A DNA stretch of 64,000 bases. It comes from an uncultured Lachnospiraceae bacterium (GTDB taxonomy: Bacteria > Bacillota > Clostridia > Lachnospirales > Lachnospiraceae). Made by a program: the position numbers and the translations under genes. Positions 49,179 to 58,476 of the stretch are shown here, one piece after another; the stretch's first letter is position 1, and every line of letters starts with the position of its first letter. The stretch spans positions 1 to 64,000 of the forward strand of contig CAMNRH010000008.1 of the NCBI GenBank assembly GCA_946552115.1, given 5' to 3'. The notes under the pieces were generated by a model. The model was not told the DNA's origin. It searched no databases and saw only the letters and a program-made list of their open reading frames with translations.

Positions 49179-51173
49179 ATGAATATGAATGATAAAATTA
49201 AAAAAAGAATGCTTGCAGGCGCGGTAGCAGTTGCAGTAGGAGTAGCTTCGTTCGGGGCTTATGAATACAGCAGGCCGGAGATGTCTTCGGTCCGCGCCGG
49301 GGAGGATACGGAAAAACTAAAGGAAGCGGCGGAAGAAGTATTGGGAGACAGCACGTCAGAGGAAGCGAAGACATTTTTTAAGGATGAATCCGTATATGTA
49401 AAAGCGGACGCCGCCGGCAATGTGGAGGAGACGACAGTTACAGAGTGGCTTAAGAATCCGGGAAAGGGCGAGCTTACCGACAGCTCCGAGCTTCAGGATA
49501 TTGAGAATATCAAGGGGGAGGAGACTTTTGAAAAGGGGAAAAACGGCGAGCTTGTCTGGAAAGCGGACGGTGAGGATATTTACTATCAGGGCACGATAAA
49601 AAAGGAGCTTCCGGTAGAGGTAAAAGTATCCTACAAGCTGAACGGCAAAAGCGTAACGGCAGAAAATTTAAAAGGTAAGGATGGAAAGGTAGAGATCCAT
49701 ATTGACTATATAAATAAGTCAAAGGAAAAAACGTCTGTAAATAAAAAGAAAGTAGAGATGTATACACCGTTTACGGTCGTAACGGCACTGATGCTCCCCA
49801 CAGAGGAGTATAAAAATGTGTCGATAGACAACGGAAAGGTTATATCGGATGCCGATAAGGATATTGTAGTAGGGCTTGCATTCCCCGGGCTTAAGGAAAA
49901 TCTGAAGCTCGATAAGCTGGATGTAAATATTCCGGAGAGTGTAACGATTACCGCGGATGTAAAAAAGGCAAGCATCGGACCGACTGTGACAGTGGCGTCT
50001 GCAGATGTTATTGATAAGCTGGGCTTTGATAAGGTAAATGATTTTGACAGCTTTGAGGATTCTATCGGGGAGCTTGACGGTGCGGCAAAGCAGCTGGTTG
50101 ACGGCTCCGGTGAGCTGGCGGACGGCGCCAATACATTAAACAGTAAGGCGGCGGAGCTCACAAGCGGCGTGAATGAGGTGGCAAACGGCGTAAATGCGTA
50201 TGTGGGCGGCGTGAATGAGCTGGCAGCCGGAAGTGAGCAGCTGACCGCGGGCGCAGACGCTTTAAGACAGGGTGCGGCGACGGCTCAGCAGGGAATCGCA
50301 TCGGCAAAATCCGGAGCGGATACGCTGGTTGCGAATTATGATGCGGTTGTAGGAGGAGCAAATAGCTTGAGCGCGGGGCTTAAGGAGTTAAGCGGAGCGC
50401 TTGGCCAGGGCGGGATTTCGGCTCCGAGTATTGACGTGTCGGGTGCTTTGTCAGGAGAGATCGGCGGAATTGCGGCACAGATGGCAAGCGGGGCTGCAAA
50501 TGCGATTCCGGCGGAAGCGTGGACGGCTCTGGAAGCGAGCGGCCTTACGAAAGACGCTTATGTGGCAGGGCTCACCAGTCAGTATGCCGCTGCGCTGTCA
50601 GGTATCGGACCGAAGATCGAAGGCCAGATTAGCGGTACGATACAGGAGGTGGAAGCTCAGGTTCAGGGAAGTATGAATACGATTAAGCAGAATGTAGACG
50701 CTCTGTCCGCAGGGGCAGACAGTCTTGCGGCGGGTGTCGGACAGCTTAAAAACGGAACGGTACAGCTCCAGGGCGGTCTGGCTCAGTTAAATGACGGAAG
50801 CGGCGCGCTTGTACAGGGGACAAATGATTTGTATAACGGCGCATATGCCCTGCAGCAGGGTGCGGCCAAGTTAAACGATGCCGGAAGCGTTCTTCAGGTC
50901 GGCACACAGAAGCTTAAAAACGGCGGCGCGCAATTTGCGGACGGCGTAAACCAGCTTGCGGGCGGCAGCAATACGCTGGCTTCCGGAATGAATGAGTTTA
51001 AAACATCCGGAATTGATCAGCTGACCGATATATTTAACGGGGATATTAAGAATGTTACGGCCAGAATTGACGCGATGAAAAAGCTGGGAGAAAAGTATCA
51101 TTCCTTTGCAGGCATGCAAAAGGACGCCGATGGAAGTACAAAATTTATTATAGAAACAAAAGGAATTGAATAG
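49179..51173 (+). CDS. Secreted YhgE/Pip-like repeat protein
   Basis: A 664-residue protein with an N-terminal membrane helix or uncleaved signal (about residues 11-30, ending AYEYSRPE). Residues 30-290 are a beta-rich region (ELPVEVKVSYKLNGK, GLAFPGLKENL). Residues 295-640 are a long series of 7-residue-like coiled repeats of the form xxLxxGxxxLxxG (SGELADGANTLNSKAAEL, NEVANGVNAYVGGVNELAAG, KLNDAGSVLQ) as found in YhgE/Pip phage-infection-like proteins, but the C-terminal membrane part of YhgE is missing. It is co-transcribed with the MMPL transporter, and probably forms an elongated extracytoplasmic partner. Biochemical function unknown. Confidence 0.8.
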   Translation: MNMNDKIKKRMLAGAVAVAVGVASFGAYEYSRPEMSSVRAGEDTEKLKEAAEEVLGDSTSEEAKTFFKDESVYVKADAAGNVEETTVTEWLKNPGKGELTDSSELQDIENIKGEETFEKGKNGELVWKADGEDIYYQGTIKKELPVEVKVSYKLNGKSVTAENLKGKDGKVEIHIDYINKSKEKTSVNKKKVEMYTPFTVVTALMLPTEEYKNVSIDNGKVISDADKDIVVGLAFPGLKENLKLDKLDVNIPESVTITADVKKASIGPTVTVASADVIDKLGFDKVNDFDSFEDSIGELDGAAKQLVDGSGELADGANTLNSKAAELTSGVNEVANGVNAYVGGVNELAAGSEQLTAGADALRQGAATAQQGIASAKSGADTLVANYDAVVGGANSLSAGLKELSGALGQGGISAPSIDVSGALSGEIGGIAAQMASGAANAIPAEAWTALEASGLTKDAYVAGLTSQYAAALSGIGPKIEGQISGTIQEVEAQVQGSMNTIKQNVDALSAGADSLAAGVGQLKNGTVQLQGGLAQLNDGSGALVQGTNDLYNGAYALQQGAAKLNDAGSVLQVGTQKLKNGGAQFADGVNQLAGGSNTLASGMNEFKTSGIDQLTDIFNGDIKNVTARIDAMKKLGEKYHSFAGMQKDADGSTKFIIETKGIE

Positions 51174-51180
51174 CCGTATC

Positions 51181-51228
51181 AATAAAGGGGCAGACCGGTT
51201 CGCGTACGGAGCGGTCTGCCTCTTTATT
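51181..51228 (+). terminator. Terminator of the MMPL operon
   Basis: A 17-bp stem (51181-51197 with 51212-51228, one G-U pair; core GGCAGACCG/CGGTCTGCC) with a 14-base loop, ending in TTTATTTAT. Strong. Confidence 0.85.
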
Positions 51229-51340
51229 TATATATGCGAAGAAAATAGCAATTGAAATCACAGGGATGAGATGATAGAATTTTAAATAGCCGGGTAAAGT
51301 ATATAACAGAGATATTTCGGATAAGAAAGGAAGATAGAAA

Positions 51341-51670
51341 ATGGTTGGGTATAAGAATATTGTAAAGAAGCAGATACTGGAATTAAAGGAGCAGGTCAGT
51401 TATCAGGAAGGACAGGTTGTGAGTAAAACACTTGTTCAGAATCAGGCGGTCAGCGTAACATTATTTGCATTTGAAAAGGATGAGGAAATCAGTACTCATG
51501 AATCCGGCGGAGATGCGATGGTGACGGTACTTGAAGGCACAGGAAAGTTTACAATTGACGGAACAGAGTATATTCTTGAAGCAGGGAAAAGTATTATTAT
51601 GCCGGCAGGAAAGCCGCATGCGGTATATGGTCAGGAGCGTTTTAAAATGCTTTTAACAGTCGTGTTTTAG
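51341..51670 (+). CDS. Cupin domain-containing protein
   Basis: A 109-residue single-domain cupin. The two motifs are visible: EDGDAMVTVLEGTGKF-like first motif (HESGGDAMVTVLEGTGKFTIDG, His near residue 52) and second motif PAGKPHAVYG (His near residue 91). The first-motif histidine pair is partly replaced, so the metal site may be altered. Small cupins of this sort are widespread in Clostridia with no fixed function. ATG 51341 follows AAAGGAAG. Confidence 0.85.
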   Translation: MVGYKNIVKKQILELKEQVSYQEGQVVSKTLVQNQAVSVTLFAFEKDEEISTHESGGDAMVTVLEGTGKFTIDGTEYILEAGKSIIMPAGKPHAVYGQERFKMLLTVVF

Positions 51671-51690
51671 TGTAGAACGAGGTGGATGTT

Positions 51691-52458
51691 ATGGAAGCAT
51701 ACGCAGGTTTTGCTGAGGTGTATGATATTTTCATGGATAATGTTCCCTATCAGGAATGGAGCCGGTATCTGCGCACACTTTTTCTGGAATACGGCATAGA
51801 GGACGGTCTTATGCTGGAGCTTGGCTGCGGGACGGGAAGTATGACAGAATATATGGCCGGATACGGATACGACATGATTGGCGTGGATCATTCCGGGGAA
51901 ATGCTGGAGCTTGCCGTGAGGAAAAAGGAAAAAAGCGGACATGATATTCTTTATCTTCAGCAGGATATGGAAGAATTTGAACTTTACGGAACCGTGCGGG
52001 GGGTGTTCAGCGTCTGTGATTCTCTCAACTATATTTTGGAGGAAGAAGGGCTTTTAAAGGTATTTCGTCTTGTGAATAATTATCTGGATCCGGGAGGTGT
52101 TTTTCTCTTTGATTTTAATACGGAATATAAATACCGGGAAGTTTTGGGAGAACAGATCATTGCGGAAAACCGGGAGGACGGAAGCTTTATCTGGGACAAT
52201 TATTATGATGAGGAAGAGAAAATTAATGAGTACGGCCTGACGCTTTTTATTAAGGAGAGTGAATGTGCGGGACTGTACAGGAAATATGAGGAGACTCATT
52301 TTCAGAAAGCATACACGCTTGGAAAGATAAAGGAGCTTCTTAAGAAGTCGGGACTTATATTTACAGCGGCCTACGATGCCTATACAAGGCAGCCGCCAAA
52401 GAAAGACAGTGAGAGAATCTGTGTTGTGGCAAGAGAGCGCGGAAAGGGAAAGGAATAA
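51691..52458 (+). CDS. Class I SAM-dependent methyltransferase
   Basis: A 255-residue methyltransferase. Motif I LELGCGTGSMTEYMA (about residue 38-52), motif II-like acidic loop IGVDHSGEML, and the DMEEFEL / SVCDSLNYIL region fit the UbiE/YjiC-type fold; the second half carries the insertion typical of clostridial members found beside hslO. Start ATG 51691 follows GAGGTGG; a GTG at 51682 in the same frame lies on the ribosome site. Substrate unknown. Its end is 7 bases before the hslO start. Confidence 0.88.
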   Translation: MEAYAGFAEVYDIFMDNVPYQEWSRYLRTLFLEYGIEDGLMLELGCGTGSMTEYMAGYGYDMIGVDHSGEMLELAVRKKEKSGHDILYLQQDMEEFELYGTVRGVFSVCDSLNYILEEEGLLKVFRLVNNYLDPGGVFLFDFNTEYKYREVLGEQIIAENREDGSFIWDNYYDEEEKINEYGLTLFIKESECAGLYRKYEETHFQKAYTLGKIKELLKKSGLIFTAAYDAYTRQPPKKDSERICVVARERGKGKE

Positions 52459-52465
52459 AGAACAA

Positions 52466-53341
52466 ATGAAAGATTATATTGTAAGAGCGACAGCGGCGGG
52501 AGGACAGGCAAGGGCCTTTGCTGCTACGACAGGCGGACTTGTGGAGGAGGCAAGGAGACGGCATGATACAAGTCCTGTGGCGACGGCTGCGCTTGGAAGG
52601 CTTTTAAGCGCGGGCGCCATGATGGGGAGCATGATGAAAAATGATTCAGATATGCTGACGCTTCAGATTCGCTCGGGAGGCCCCATTGGAGGGATTACCG
52701 TAACGGCAGACAGCCATGCCAATGTAAAGGGCTATGTGCTGAATCCGAAAGTGATGCTTCCGCCGAAAAACGGAAAGCTTGACGTGGGCGGAGCAGTCGG
52801 CGTGGGTCTTTTGCAGGTCATTAAGGATATGGGACTTAAGGAGCCGTATTCCGGACAGACTGTCCTTGTGAGCAGCGAGATTGCTGAGGATTTGACCTAT
52901 TATTTTGCTAATTCGGAGCAGGTGCCGTCCACCGTAGGACTCGGAGTTTTGATGGAAAAGGACAATACGGTTAAATGTGCGGGAGGCTTTATTATTCAGC
53001 TTATGCCCTTTGCGGAGGAAAAGACGATCAGCAGGCTCGAGGAAAATCTGAAACAGGTTACGTCTGTGACGACGCTTTTAGATAAGGGCTATACGCCCGA
53101 GCAGCTTTTGGAGACGCTGCTTGGAAATCTTGGTCTGGAAATTACCGATACGATAGATACAAGGTTTTACTGTAACTGCTCAAAGGAACGTGTAGAGCAG
53201 GCAGTTGTCAGTATCGGAAGAAAGGATATTCAGGAAATGATTGAGGAGGGTGAGGACATTGAGGTGAAGTGTCATTTCTGTAATACGGCGTACCAATATT
53301 CGATTGAAGATTTAAAACGGATTATAAAAAGAAGCAGATAA
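52466..53341 (+). CDS. hslO: Redox-regulated chaperone Hsp33
   Basis: A 291-residue Hsp33 holdase activated by oxidation. The N-terminal domain starts DYIVRATAAGGQARAFAATT; the C-terminal zinc/redox switch has Cys pairs FYCNCS (about residue 233-236) and CHFC (about 266-269), the CxC...CxxC signature. Length is standard (about 290). It protects proteins under oxidative or chlorine stress. ATG 52466 with AAAGGA; the frame extends 30 codons into the methyltransferase gene but without family similarity. Confidence 0.95.
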   Translation: MKDYIVRATAAGGQARAFAATTGGLVEEARRRHDTSPVATAALGRLLSAGAMMGSMMKNDSDMLTLQIRSGGPIGGITVTADSHANVKGYVLNPKVMLPPKNGKLDVGGAVGVGLLQVIKDMGLKEPYSGQTVLVSSEIAEDLTYYFANSEQVPSTVGLGVLMEKDNTVKCAGGFIIQLMPFAEEKTISRLEENLKQVTSVTTLLDKGYTPEQLLETLLGNLGLEITDTIDTRFYCNCSKERVEQAVVSIGRKDIQEMIEEGEDIEVKCHFCNTAYQYSIEDLKRIIKRSR

Positions 53342-53356
53342 GGCGGAGGAAAGAAA

Positions 53357-55270
53357 ATGAAGCACGGGTTTGTAAAGGTAGCGGCGGTCACTCCTGATAT
53401 TCGAGTGGCCGATGTGGCCTATAATACAGAACAGATATGCAGGAAGATAGATGAGACGACAGAAAGCGGAGCAAAAATAGTAGTTTTTCCTGAGCTGTGT
53501 GTCACCGGGTATACCTGCGGGGATTTATTTACGCAGGAGCTGCTTCTTAAGAAAGCAAGAGAGGCGCTTCATGCTATTAAAGAGCATACGAAAGGAAAGG
53601 ACGGACTGATTTTTGTCGGTGTTCCGCTGGCGGTACAGGGGGAGCTTTATAACGTGGCAGCGGCGTTGAATGACGGAAAGATTTTAGGGCTTACCACAAA
53701 GAGCTTTCTTCCGAATTATGGGGAATTTTATGAGATGCGTCAGTTTTGTGCCGGACCGGAAGCAGCGGAGGAAATACTGTTTGACGGAGAGCTGCTTCCC
53801 TTTGGGCCTAAGCTTCTGTTTGTAGAAAAAGAGCTGGATTCCCTTATCGTATCGGCGGAGATTTGTGAGGATGTGTGGTCTGCCGTACCGCCGAGTATTG
53901 AGGCCGCAAGAGAAGGGGCGGTCATTATTGTGAATTGCTCTGCCAGCGATGAGACGATAGGAAAGGAGGCCTATAGAAACAGCTTGATTTCCGGACAATC
54001 CGCAAGACTGATTTGCGGTTATGTATACGCCAATGCGGGAGAGGGAGAGTCGACAACGGATCTTGTATTCGGCGGACATAACCTGATTGCGGAGAACGGG
54101 GTGGTATTAGAGGAGGGAAAACGCTTCGAAAACAGCGTGATTTATTCCGAAATTGATATACAGAGGATGAACAGCGAACGCCGAAGGAATACAACCTTTC
54201 AGGCGGCAAAGGCGCACAGACTTAAGAGAATTCCGTTTTCTGTAAGGGCGGAGGAAACGGAGCTTACAAGAAGGTTTTTCTCCCGGCCCTTTGTTCCGGA
54301 AGGAGAAAAAGAAAAAGCGAAACGCTGCGAGGAGATCCTTACGATACAGGCGATGGGGCTTAAAAAACGTCTGGCACACACAAAGTCTGAAAGTGCGGTT
54401 GTCGGTATTTCGGGCGGACTGGATTCCACCCTTGCGCTGCTTGTGACAGCGAAAGCTTTTGACGGGCTGGGACTTGACAGAAACAAAATTACCGCGGTTA
54501 CGATGCCCTGCTTCGGAACAACGGACAGAACCTATCAGAATGCCTGCAAGATGTCTGTAAGGCTTGGGGCGAAGCTTCAGGAGGTGCCGATTGGCGATGC
54601 GGTGCTTCAGCATTTTAAGGATATCGGGCATCAGGCGGGGAATCATGATGTGACCTATGAAAATGCGCAGGCGAGAGAGCGGACGCAGGTTCTTATGGAT
54701 ATTGCCAATCAGACGGGCGGCCTTGTGATTGGAACCGGAGATATGTCGGAGCTGGCGCTTGGCTGGGCGACCTACAACGGCGATCACATGTCCATGTATG
54801 GGGTCAATGCTTCTGTTCCCAAAACGCTTGTCAGACATCTGGTACACTATTATGCGGATACCTGTGGAGACGTCCTTTTGAAAGAGGTGCTCTATGATGT
54901 GCTGGATACACCGGTAAGTCCGGAATTACTTCCGCCGAAGGACGGGGAGATTGCACAGAAGACAGAGGACCTGGTAGGCCCCTATGAGCTGCATGACTTT
55001 TATCTTTACTATATGCTTCGTTTTGGCTATACGCCGGAGAAGATTTATCGGATTGCTAAGCTGGCATTTTCAGGGGAATATGAGGATGAGGTTATTTATA
55101 AATGGCTTGGCACATTTTACCGGAGATTTTTTTCCCAGCAGTTTAAACGGTCCTGTCTGCCGGACGGTCCGAAAGTCGGAACGGTGGCGCTGTCACCCAG
55201 AGGAGATTGGAGAATGCCGAGTGATGCGTGTGCGGCGGCGTGGATAGAGGAGCTGGAGCAGATAAAATAA
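53357..55270 (+). CDS. nadE: Glutamine-dependent NAD+ synthetase
   Basis: A 637-residue two-domain enzyme making NAD+ from nicotinic-acid adenine dinucleotide. The N-terminal nitrilase-type glutaminase domain (about 1-290) has Glu in VFPELCVTGY, a Lys near LTTKSFLPNY, and nucleophile Cys in SAEICEDVW (about residue 174). The C-terminal synthetase has the P-loop-like GISGGLDSTLALL (about residue 350-362) and IGTGDMSELALGWATYNGDHM. The domains are linked by an ammonia tunnel in known structures. Length 640-680 is normal. Ribosome site GCGGAGGAAA. Confidence 0.95.
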   Translation: MKHGFVKVAAVTPDIRVADVAYNTEQICRKIDETTESGAKIVVFPELCVTGYTCGDLFTQELLLKKAREALHAIKEHTKGKDGLIFVGVPLAVQGELYNVAAALNDGKILGLTTKSFLPNYGEFYEMRQFCAGPEAAEEILFDGELLPFGPKLLFVEKELDSLIVSAEICEDVWSAVPPSIEAAREGAVIIVNCSASDETIGKEAYRNSLISGQSARLICGYVYANAGEGESTTDLVFGGHNLIAENGVVLEEGKRFENSVIYSEIDIQRMNSERRRNTTFQAAKAHRLKRIPFSVRAEETELTRRFFSRPFVPEGEKEKAKRCEEILTIQAMGLKKRLAHTKSESAVVGISGGLDSTLALLVTAKAFDGLGLDRNKITAVTMPCFGTTDRTYQNACKMSVRLGAKLQEVPIGDAVLQHFKDIGHQAGNHDVTYENAQARERTQVLMDIANQTGGLVIGTGDMSELALGWATYNGDHMSMYGVNASVPKTLVRHLVHYYADTCGDVLLKEVLYDVLDTPVSPELLPPKDGEIAQKTEDLVGPYELHDFYLYYMLRFGYTPEKIYRIAKLAFSGEYEDEVIYKWLGTFYRRFFSQQFKRSCLPDGPKVGTVALSPRGDWRMPSDACAAAWIEELEQIK

Positions 55271-55303
55271 AAGACAATACAATGCATTGAATGAAAGCAG
55301 AGG

Positions 55304-55331
55304 CCGCCACTGTTAAAAGTGACGGCCTTTG
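55304..55331. terminator. Bidirectional terminator between nadE and the S1-domain gene
   Basis: Stem AGGCCG-CCACT / AGTGA-CGGCCT with one mismatch around GTTAAA, T-rich on the + side. Convergent genes flank it. Confidence 0.6.
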
Positions 55332-55344
55332 TGACAGGCGTAAG

Positions 55345-56043
55345 CTACAGCTTAATATTTTTAAACAAATCTCCGAGACTTGTTCCGATTCTTTCGGATT
55401 TTGGAATCTCAACCTTTGTCTCCGGCTCTTCATGAACCTCTTCAAGAGCTTTCATGCTGAGACTGATTTTTCCGTCCTTTACGCCGATGATTTTAACGGA
55501 AACCTCGTCGCCGGCCTTTAATACATCTTTTGGTGCTTTTACGCGCTTCTGGCTTATCTGAGATACGTGCACCAGTCCGGAGAGTCCGTCGTTTAAACGT
55601 ACAAATGCTCCGTAATTCTGGAGTGTCTCAACGACACCGGTAGTTACAGTCCCGATTTTCACATTTGCAATTTTTTCTTCCAGGGCTTTCCGTTCTTTTT
55701 CCTTTAGGATTTCCCTTGCGGACAGAACAAGACGGTTATTTGCCTGATCAACGTCGATCACCTGAACCTCGATATCCTTAAGAAGATAGGTTTCCAAATC
55801 CTCAATATAAGACAGAGACAGCTTGGATGCCGGAATAAATCCGCGAAGCCCCTCTACCATAGCGATAGCGCCGCCGTTTACGATACCCTCGATTTTTACA
55901 GGGAGAACCGTTTTCTTTTCCATATAGGACTGAACAACATTCCACGGATTTGCATCGTCAAAATGTTCTTCTAAATCTGCCATTGTCATTTCATCGGCAG
56001 AATTTTCTACTTTTGTTTCTTCTTGTAATAATTCTTCACTCAT
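55345..56043 (-). CDS. S1 RNA-binding domain protein (RpsA/YugI-like)
   Basis: A 232-residue protein with two S1 domains: about residues 48-112 (VKIEGIVNGGAIAMVEGLRGFIPASKLS) and 130-205 (GTVTTGVVETLQNYGAFVRLNDGLSGLVHVSQIS), joined by an acidic/basic helical linker. An acidic N-terminal tail and a basic-hydrophobic C-terminal tail are present. The group resembles truncated ribosomal protein S1 homologues of Firmicutes and may bind mRNA or the ribosome; function is not established. Start is the ATG ending at 56043, preceded by AGGAAGG. Confidence 0.88.
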   Translation of the reverse strand: MSEELLQEETKVENSADEMTMADLEEHFDDANPWNVVQSYMEKKTVLPVKIEGIVNGGAIAMVEGLRGFIPASKLSLSYIEDLETYLLKDIEVQVIDVDQANNRLVLSAREILKEKERKALEEKIANVKIGTVTTGVVETLQNYGAFVRLNDGLSGLVHVSQISQKRVKAPKDVLKAGDEVSVKIIGVKDGKISLSMKALEEVHEEPETKVEIPKSERIGTSLGDLFKNIKL

Positions 56044-56086
56044 AGCAATTTCCTTCCTAATCCTTTGACTTTGTACATATGATGCT

Positions 56087-56115
56087 AGTATATCATAAAC
56101 TTTCATGTTATTCAA
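56087..56115 (-). promoter_or_regulatory. Promoter of the S1-domain gene
   Basis: On the minus strand TTGAAT (56110-56115), 17-base spacer, TATACT (56087-56092), about 45 bases ahead of the start codon. Confidence 0.55.
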
Positions 56116-56206
56116 AGAAAATATAGAGATTTTCCGAAATTATAGTTGACGGATGCGGGAAAAAATGGCAAGCTAACTTTAAGAAATGACAGGATGAGGT
56201 GAAAAG

Positions 56207-57853
56207 ATGGGGAATAAAGCAGGGAAAGTATATGTGGTGGGACATAAGAATCCGGATACGGATTCTATCTGTTCCGCGATTGCGTATGCAGCGCTGAAGC
56301 ATGAAATAACGGGAAATGAATATGAAGCGAGACGGGCGGGACAGATTAATGAGGAGACCTCTTATGTCCTGAAGCGTTTCAAAATGCGGGCGCCGTCGCT
56401 TTTGTCTAATGTAAAGCTTCAGGTAAAGGATATTGATATACATAAGATTGAAGGGGTTGCTCCGAATGTATCCATCAAAGATACCTGGGCGAAAATGAAA
56501 GAGCAGCAGGTAAAGACAATACCGGTAGTGAAAGACGGAGAGCTGGAGGGAGTTATTTCCACAGGCGATATAGCGACCTCCTATATGGATGTGCATGATA
56601 ATCATATTTTATCGGAAGCCAAAACGCAGTACAGAAATATTCTCAATACATTGAACGGAACAATGCTTGTGGGAAATGAGCACGGACAGTTTACTAAGGG
56701 AAAGGTGACGCTTGGGGCATCGAACGCACAGCTTATGGCTGAGTTTATCGATAAGGATGATCTGGTAATTGTGGGAAACCGTTATGATGCTCAGGCTTGT
56801 GCGGTGGACATAGATGTAAGCTGCCTTGTCGTATGCCATGATGCGGAGATACCGGACGGACTTTTAAATAAGGCGAAAGAGCAGAGCATGGTGGTGATTC
56901 GGACGCCCTATGATACGTTTACGGCTGTCCGTCTGATTAACCAGAGCATTCCGGTGAAGTATTTTATGAGTAAGGGGCCGCTTACCGTATTCCACATGAA
57001 TGACTATGTGGACGACATTAAAGAAGTAATGACAAAGAAAAAATACCGTGATTTTCCGATTCTGGACAGAAATGAGCGGTTTAAGGGATTTATTTCCAGA
57101 CGCCGTTTCATGAATTCCAGTAAAAAGAAAGTGATACTGGTGGACCATAATGAAAAATCGCAGGCGGTAGACGGAATTGAAGAGGCGGAGATTGTAGAAA
57201 TTATTGACCATCACAGGCTGGGAAATATCGAGACAATGGGACCGGTGTTTTTTAGAAATCAGCCGGTGGGATGTACGGCGACAATTGTATCTCAGATGTA
57301 TGAGGAGGCGGGTGTCGGGATTTCCGGAACCATTGCGGGGCTCTTGTGTGCGGCAATTATATCGGATACGCTTTTGTTCCGCTCCCCGACCTGTACGGCC
57401 CTTGACGAGAAAGCTGCGAAAAGCCTTGCGGTGATTGCAGGGATTGATTTAGAAGAGATGGCCCGTGAAATGTTCAACGCCGGAAGCAGTATGAAAGGAA
57501 AAAGCGCGGAAGAAATCTGTTTTCAGGATTTCAAGCAGTTTACGGTGGATGATACCGTGTTTGGCGTAGGTCAGATTAATTCTATGAATAAGGAAGAATT
57601 AGAAGAAATTAAGGAGAAGCTGCAAAAGCATCTTCCGAAGGTGCTGGAGGAGAACCATCTTCAGATGATTTATTTCATGCTGACCGATATTTTAGACGAA
57701 TCAACGGAGCTTTTATGCTGCGGAGCCGGGGCAAGGGAATATATTATTGATGCGTTCGATATTCCGGAAAATACGGGGGATATGATACTGAAAGGTGTCG
57801 TGTCCAGAAAGAAGCAGCTGATACCGGCGCTTGTCGGCGTGCTGCAGCAGTAG
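56207..57853 (+). CDS. ppaC: CBS/DRTGG-containing family II inorganic pyrophosphatase
   Basis: A 548-residue manganese-dependent pyrophosphatase with an inserted regulatory region. The DHH domain is split: N-terminal GHKNPDTDSICSAIAY (residue 12-27), then CBS 1 (about 70-130), a DRTGG domain (about 135-245), CBS 2 (about 250-310), and the rest of the catalytic core with VDHNEKSQAVDG, IIDHHRLGN and the DHHA2 domain (about 430-548). CBS-PPases hydrolyse PPi and are controlled by adenine nucleotides and diadenosine polyphosphates. Length about 545 is typical of clostridial CBS-PPases. Confidence 0.93.
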   Translation: MGNKAGKVYVVGHKNPDTDSICSAIAYAALKHEITGNEYEARRAGQINEETSYVLKRFKMRAPSLLSNVKLQVKDIDIHKIEGVAPNVSIKDTWAKMKEQQVKTIPVVKDGELEGVISTGDIATSYMDVHDNHILSEAKTQYRNILNTLNGTMLVGNEHGQFTKGKVTLGASNAQLMAEFIDKDDLVIVGNRYDAQACAVDIDVSCLVVCHDAEIPDGLLNKAKEQSMVVIRTPYDTFTAVRLINQSIPVKYFMSKGPLTVFHMNDYVDDIKEVMTKKKYRDFPILDRNERFKGFISRRRFMNSSKKKVILVDHNEKSQAVDGIEEAEIVEIIDHHRLGNIETMGPVFFRNQPVGCTATIVSQMYEEAGVGISGTIAGLLCAAIISDTLLFRSPTCTALDEKAAKSLAVIAGIDLEEMAREMFNAGSSMKGKSAEEICFQDFKQFTVDDTVFGVGQINSMNKEELEEIKEKLQKHLPKVLEENHLQMIYFMLTDILDESTELLCCGAGAREYIIDAFDIPENTGDMILKGVVSRKKQLIPALVGVLQQ

Positions 57854-57864
57854 GAGGAAGCGAT

Positions 57865-58428
57865 ATGGGAAAACAGGTGTGGAAGCCGGGAAATATGCTC
57901 TATCCGCTTCCGGCAGTTATGGTCAGTACGGCAGATAAGAAAGGGAATGATAACATAATTACGGTAGCGTGGACGGGAACGGTGTGTACGAATCCGGCGA
58001 TGCTGTATATCTCTGTCAGGCCGGAGCGGTACTCCTATCATATGATTATGGAGAGCGGAGAATTCGCGGTAAACCTGACGACGAAAGAGCTTGCCCGCGC
58101 GGCGGACTGGTGCGGGGTGCGTTCAGGTAAAGATACCGATAAGTGGAAAGAGACGGGGCTTACAAGAGGAAACGCAGAGAAACTTATCTATGCGCCGGTC
58201 ATACAGGAAAGTCCGGTGAATATTGAGTGTAAGGTGTGCGAGGTTAAAGAGCTTGGTTCTCATCATATGTTTTTAGCGGACATATTGGCCGTTCAGGCGG
58301 ACGATAAATATATGAAAGGAAGCGGGAAATTTGAATTAAACGACGCGGGACTTCTTGCATATTCACACGGAGAATATTTTTTGCCGGGAAAGAAAGTTGG
58401 AAAATTTGGATGGAGCGTAAAGAAATAG
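57865..58428 (+). CDS. Flavin reductase family protein
   Basis: A 187-residue FMN-binding split-barrel protein. PAVMVSTADKKGNDNIITVAWTG, YISVRPERYSYHMIMESGEFAVNLTT and the HHMFLADILAVQAD strand-turn match the flavin reductase-like domain family. Such proteins bind FMN and reduce flavins or act as flavoredoxins. No partner monooxygenase is adjacent. It follows ppaC by 12 bases in the same direction. Confidence 0.87.
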   Translation: MGKQVWKPGNMLYPLPAVMVSTADKKGNDNIITVAWTGTVCTNPAMLYISVRPERYSYHMIMESGEFAVNLTTKELARAADWCGVRSGKDTDKWKETGLTRGNAEKLIYAPVIQESPVNIECKVCEVKELGSHHMFLADILAVQADDKYMKGSGKFELNDAGLLAYSHGEYFLPGKKVGKFGWSVKK

Positions 58429-58436
58429 GTTTTAAT

Positions 58437-58472
58437 TGGGGACGGGGGTTTTTTAGAAAAACCCCGTCCCCA
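58437..58472. repeat. REP-like GGGGACGG palindrome, copy 3 (terminator)
   Basis: TGGGGACGGGG (58437-58447) with T-run and the complementary CCCCGTCCCCA (58462-58472), plus one extra G in the left arm. It separates the convergent flavin-reductase and MATE genes and should act as a bidirectional terminator. Same core as the copies at 27310 and 44221. Confidence 0.85.
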
Positions 58473-58476
58473 GCTG

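Noticed and set aside
27310-58472. The three GGGGACGG palindromes as a CRISPR or phage attachment set.
   Set aside because: They are tens of kilobases apart, not regularly spaced, and no Cas or integrase gene is near; they fit dispersed REP-like terminators.
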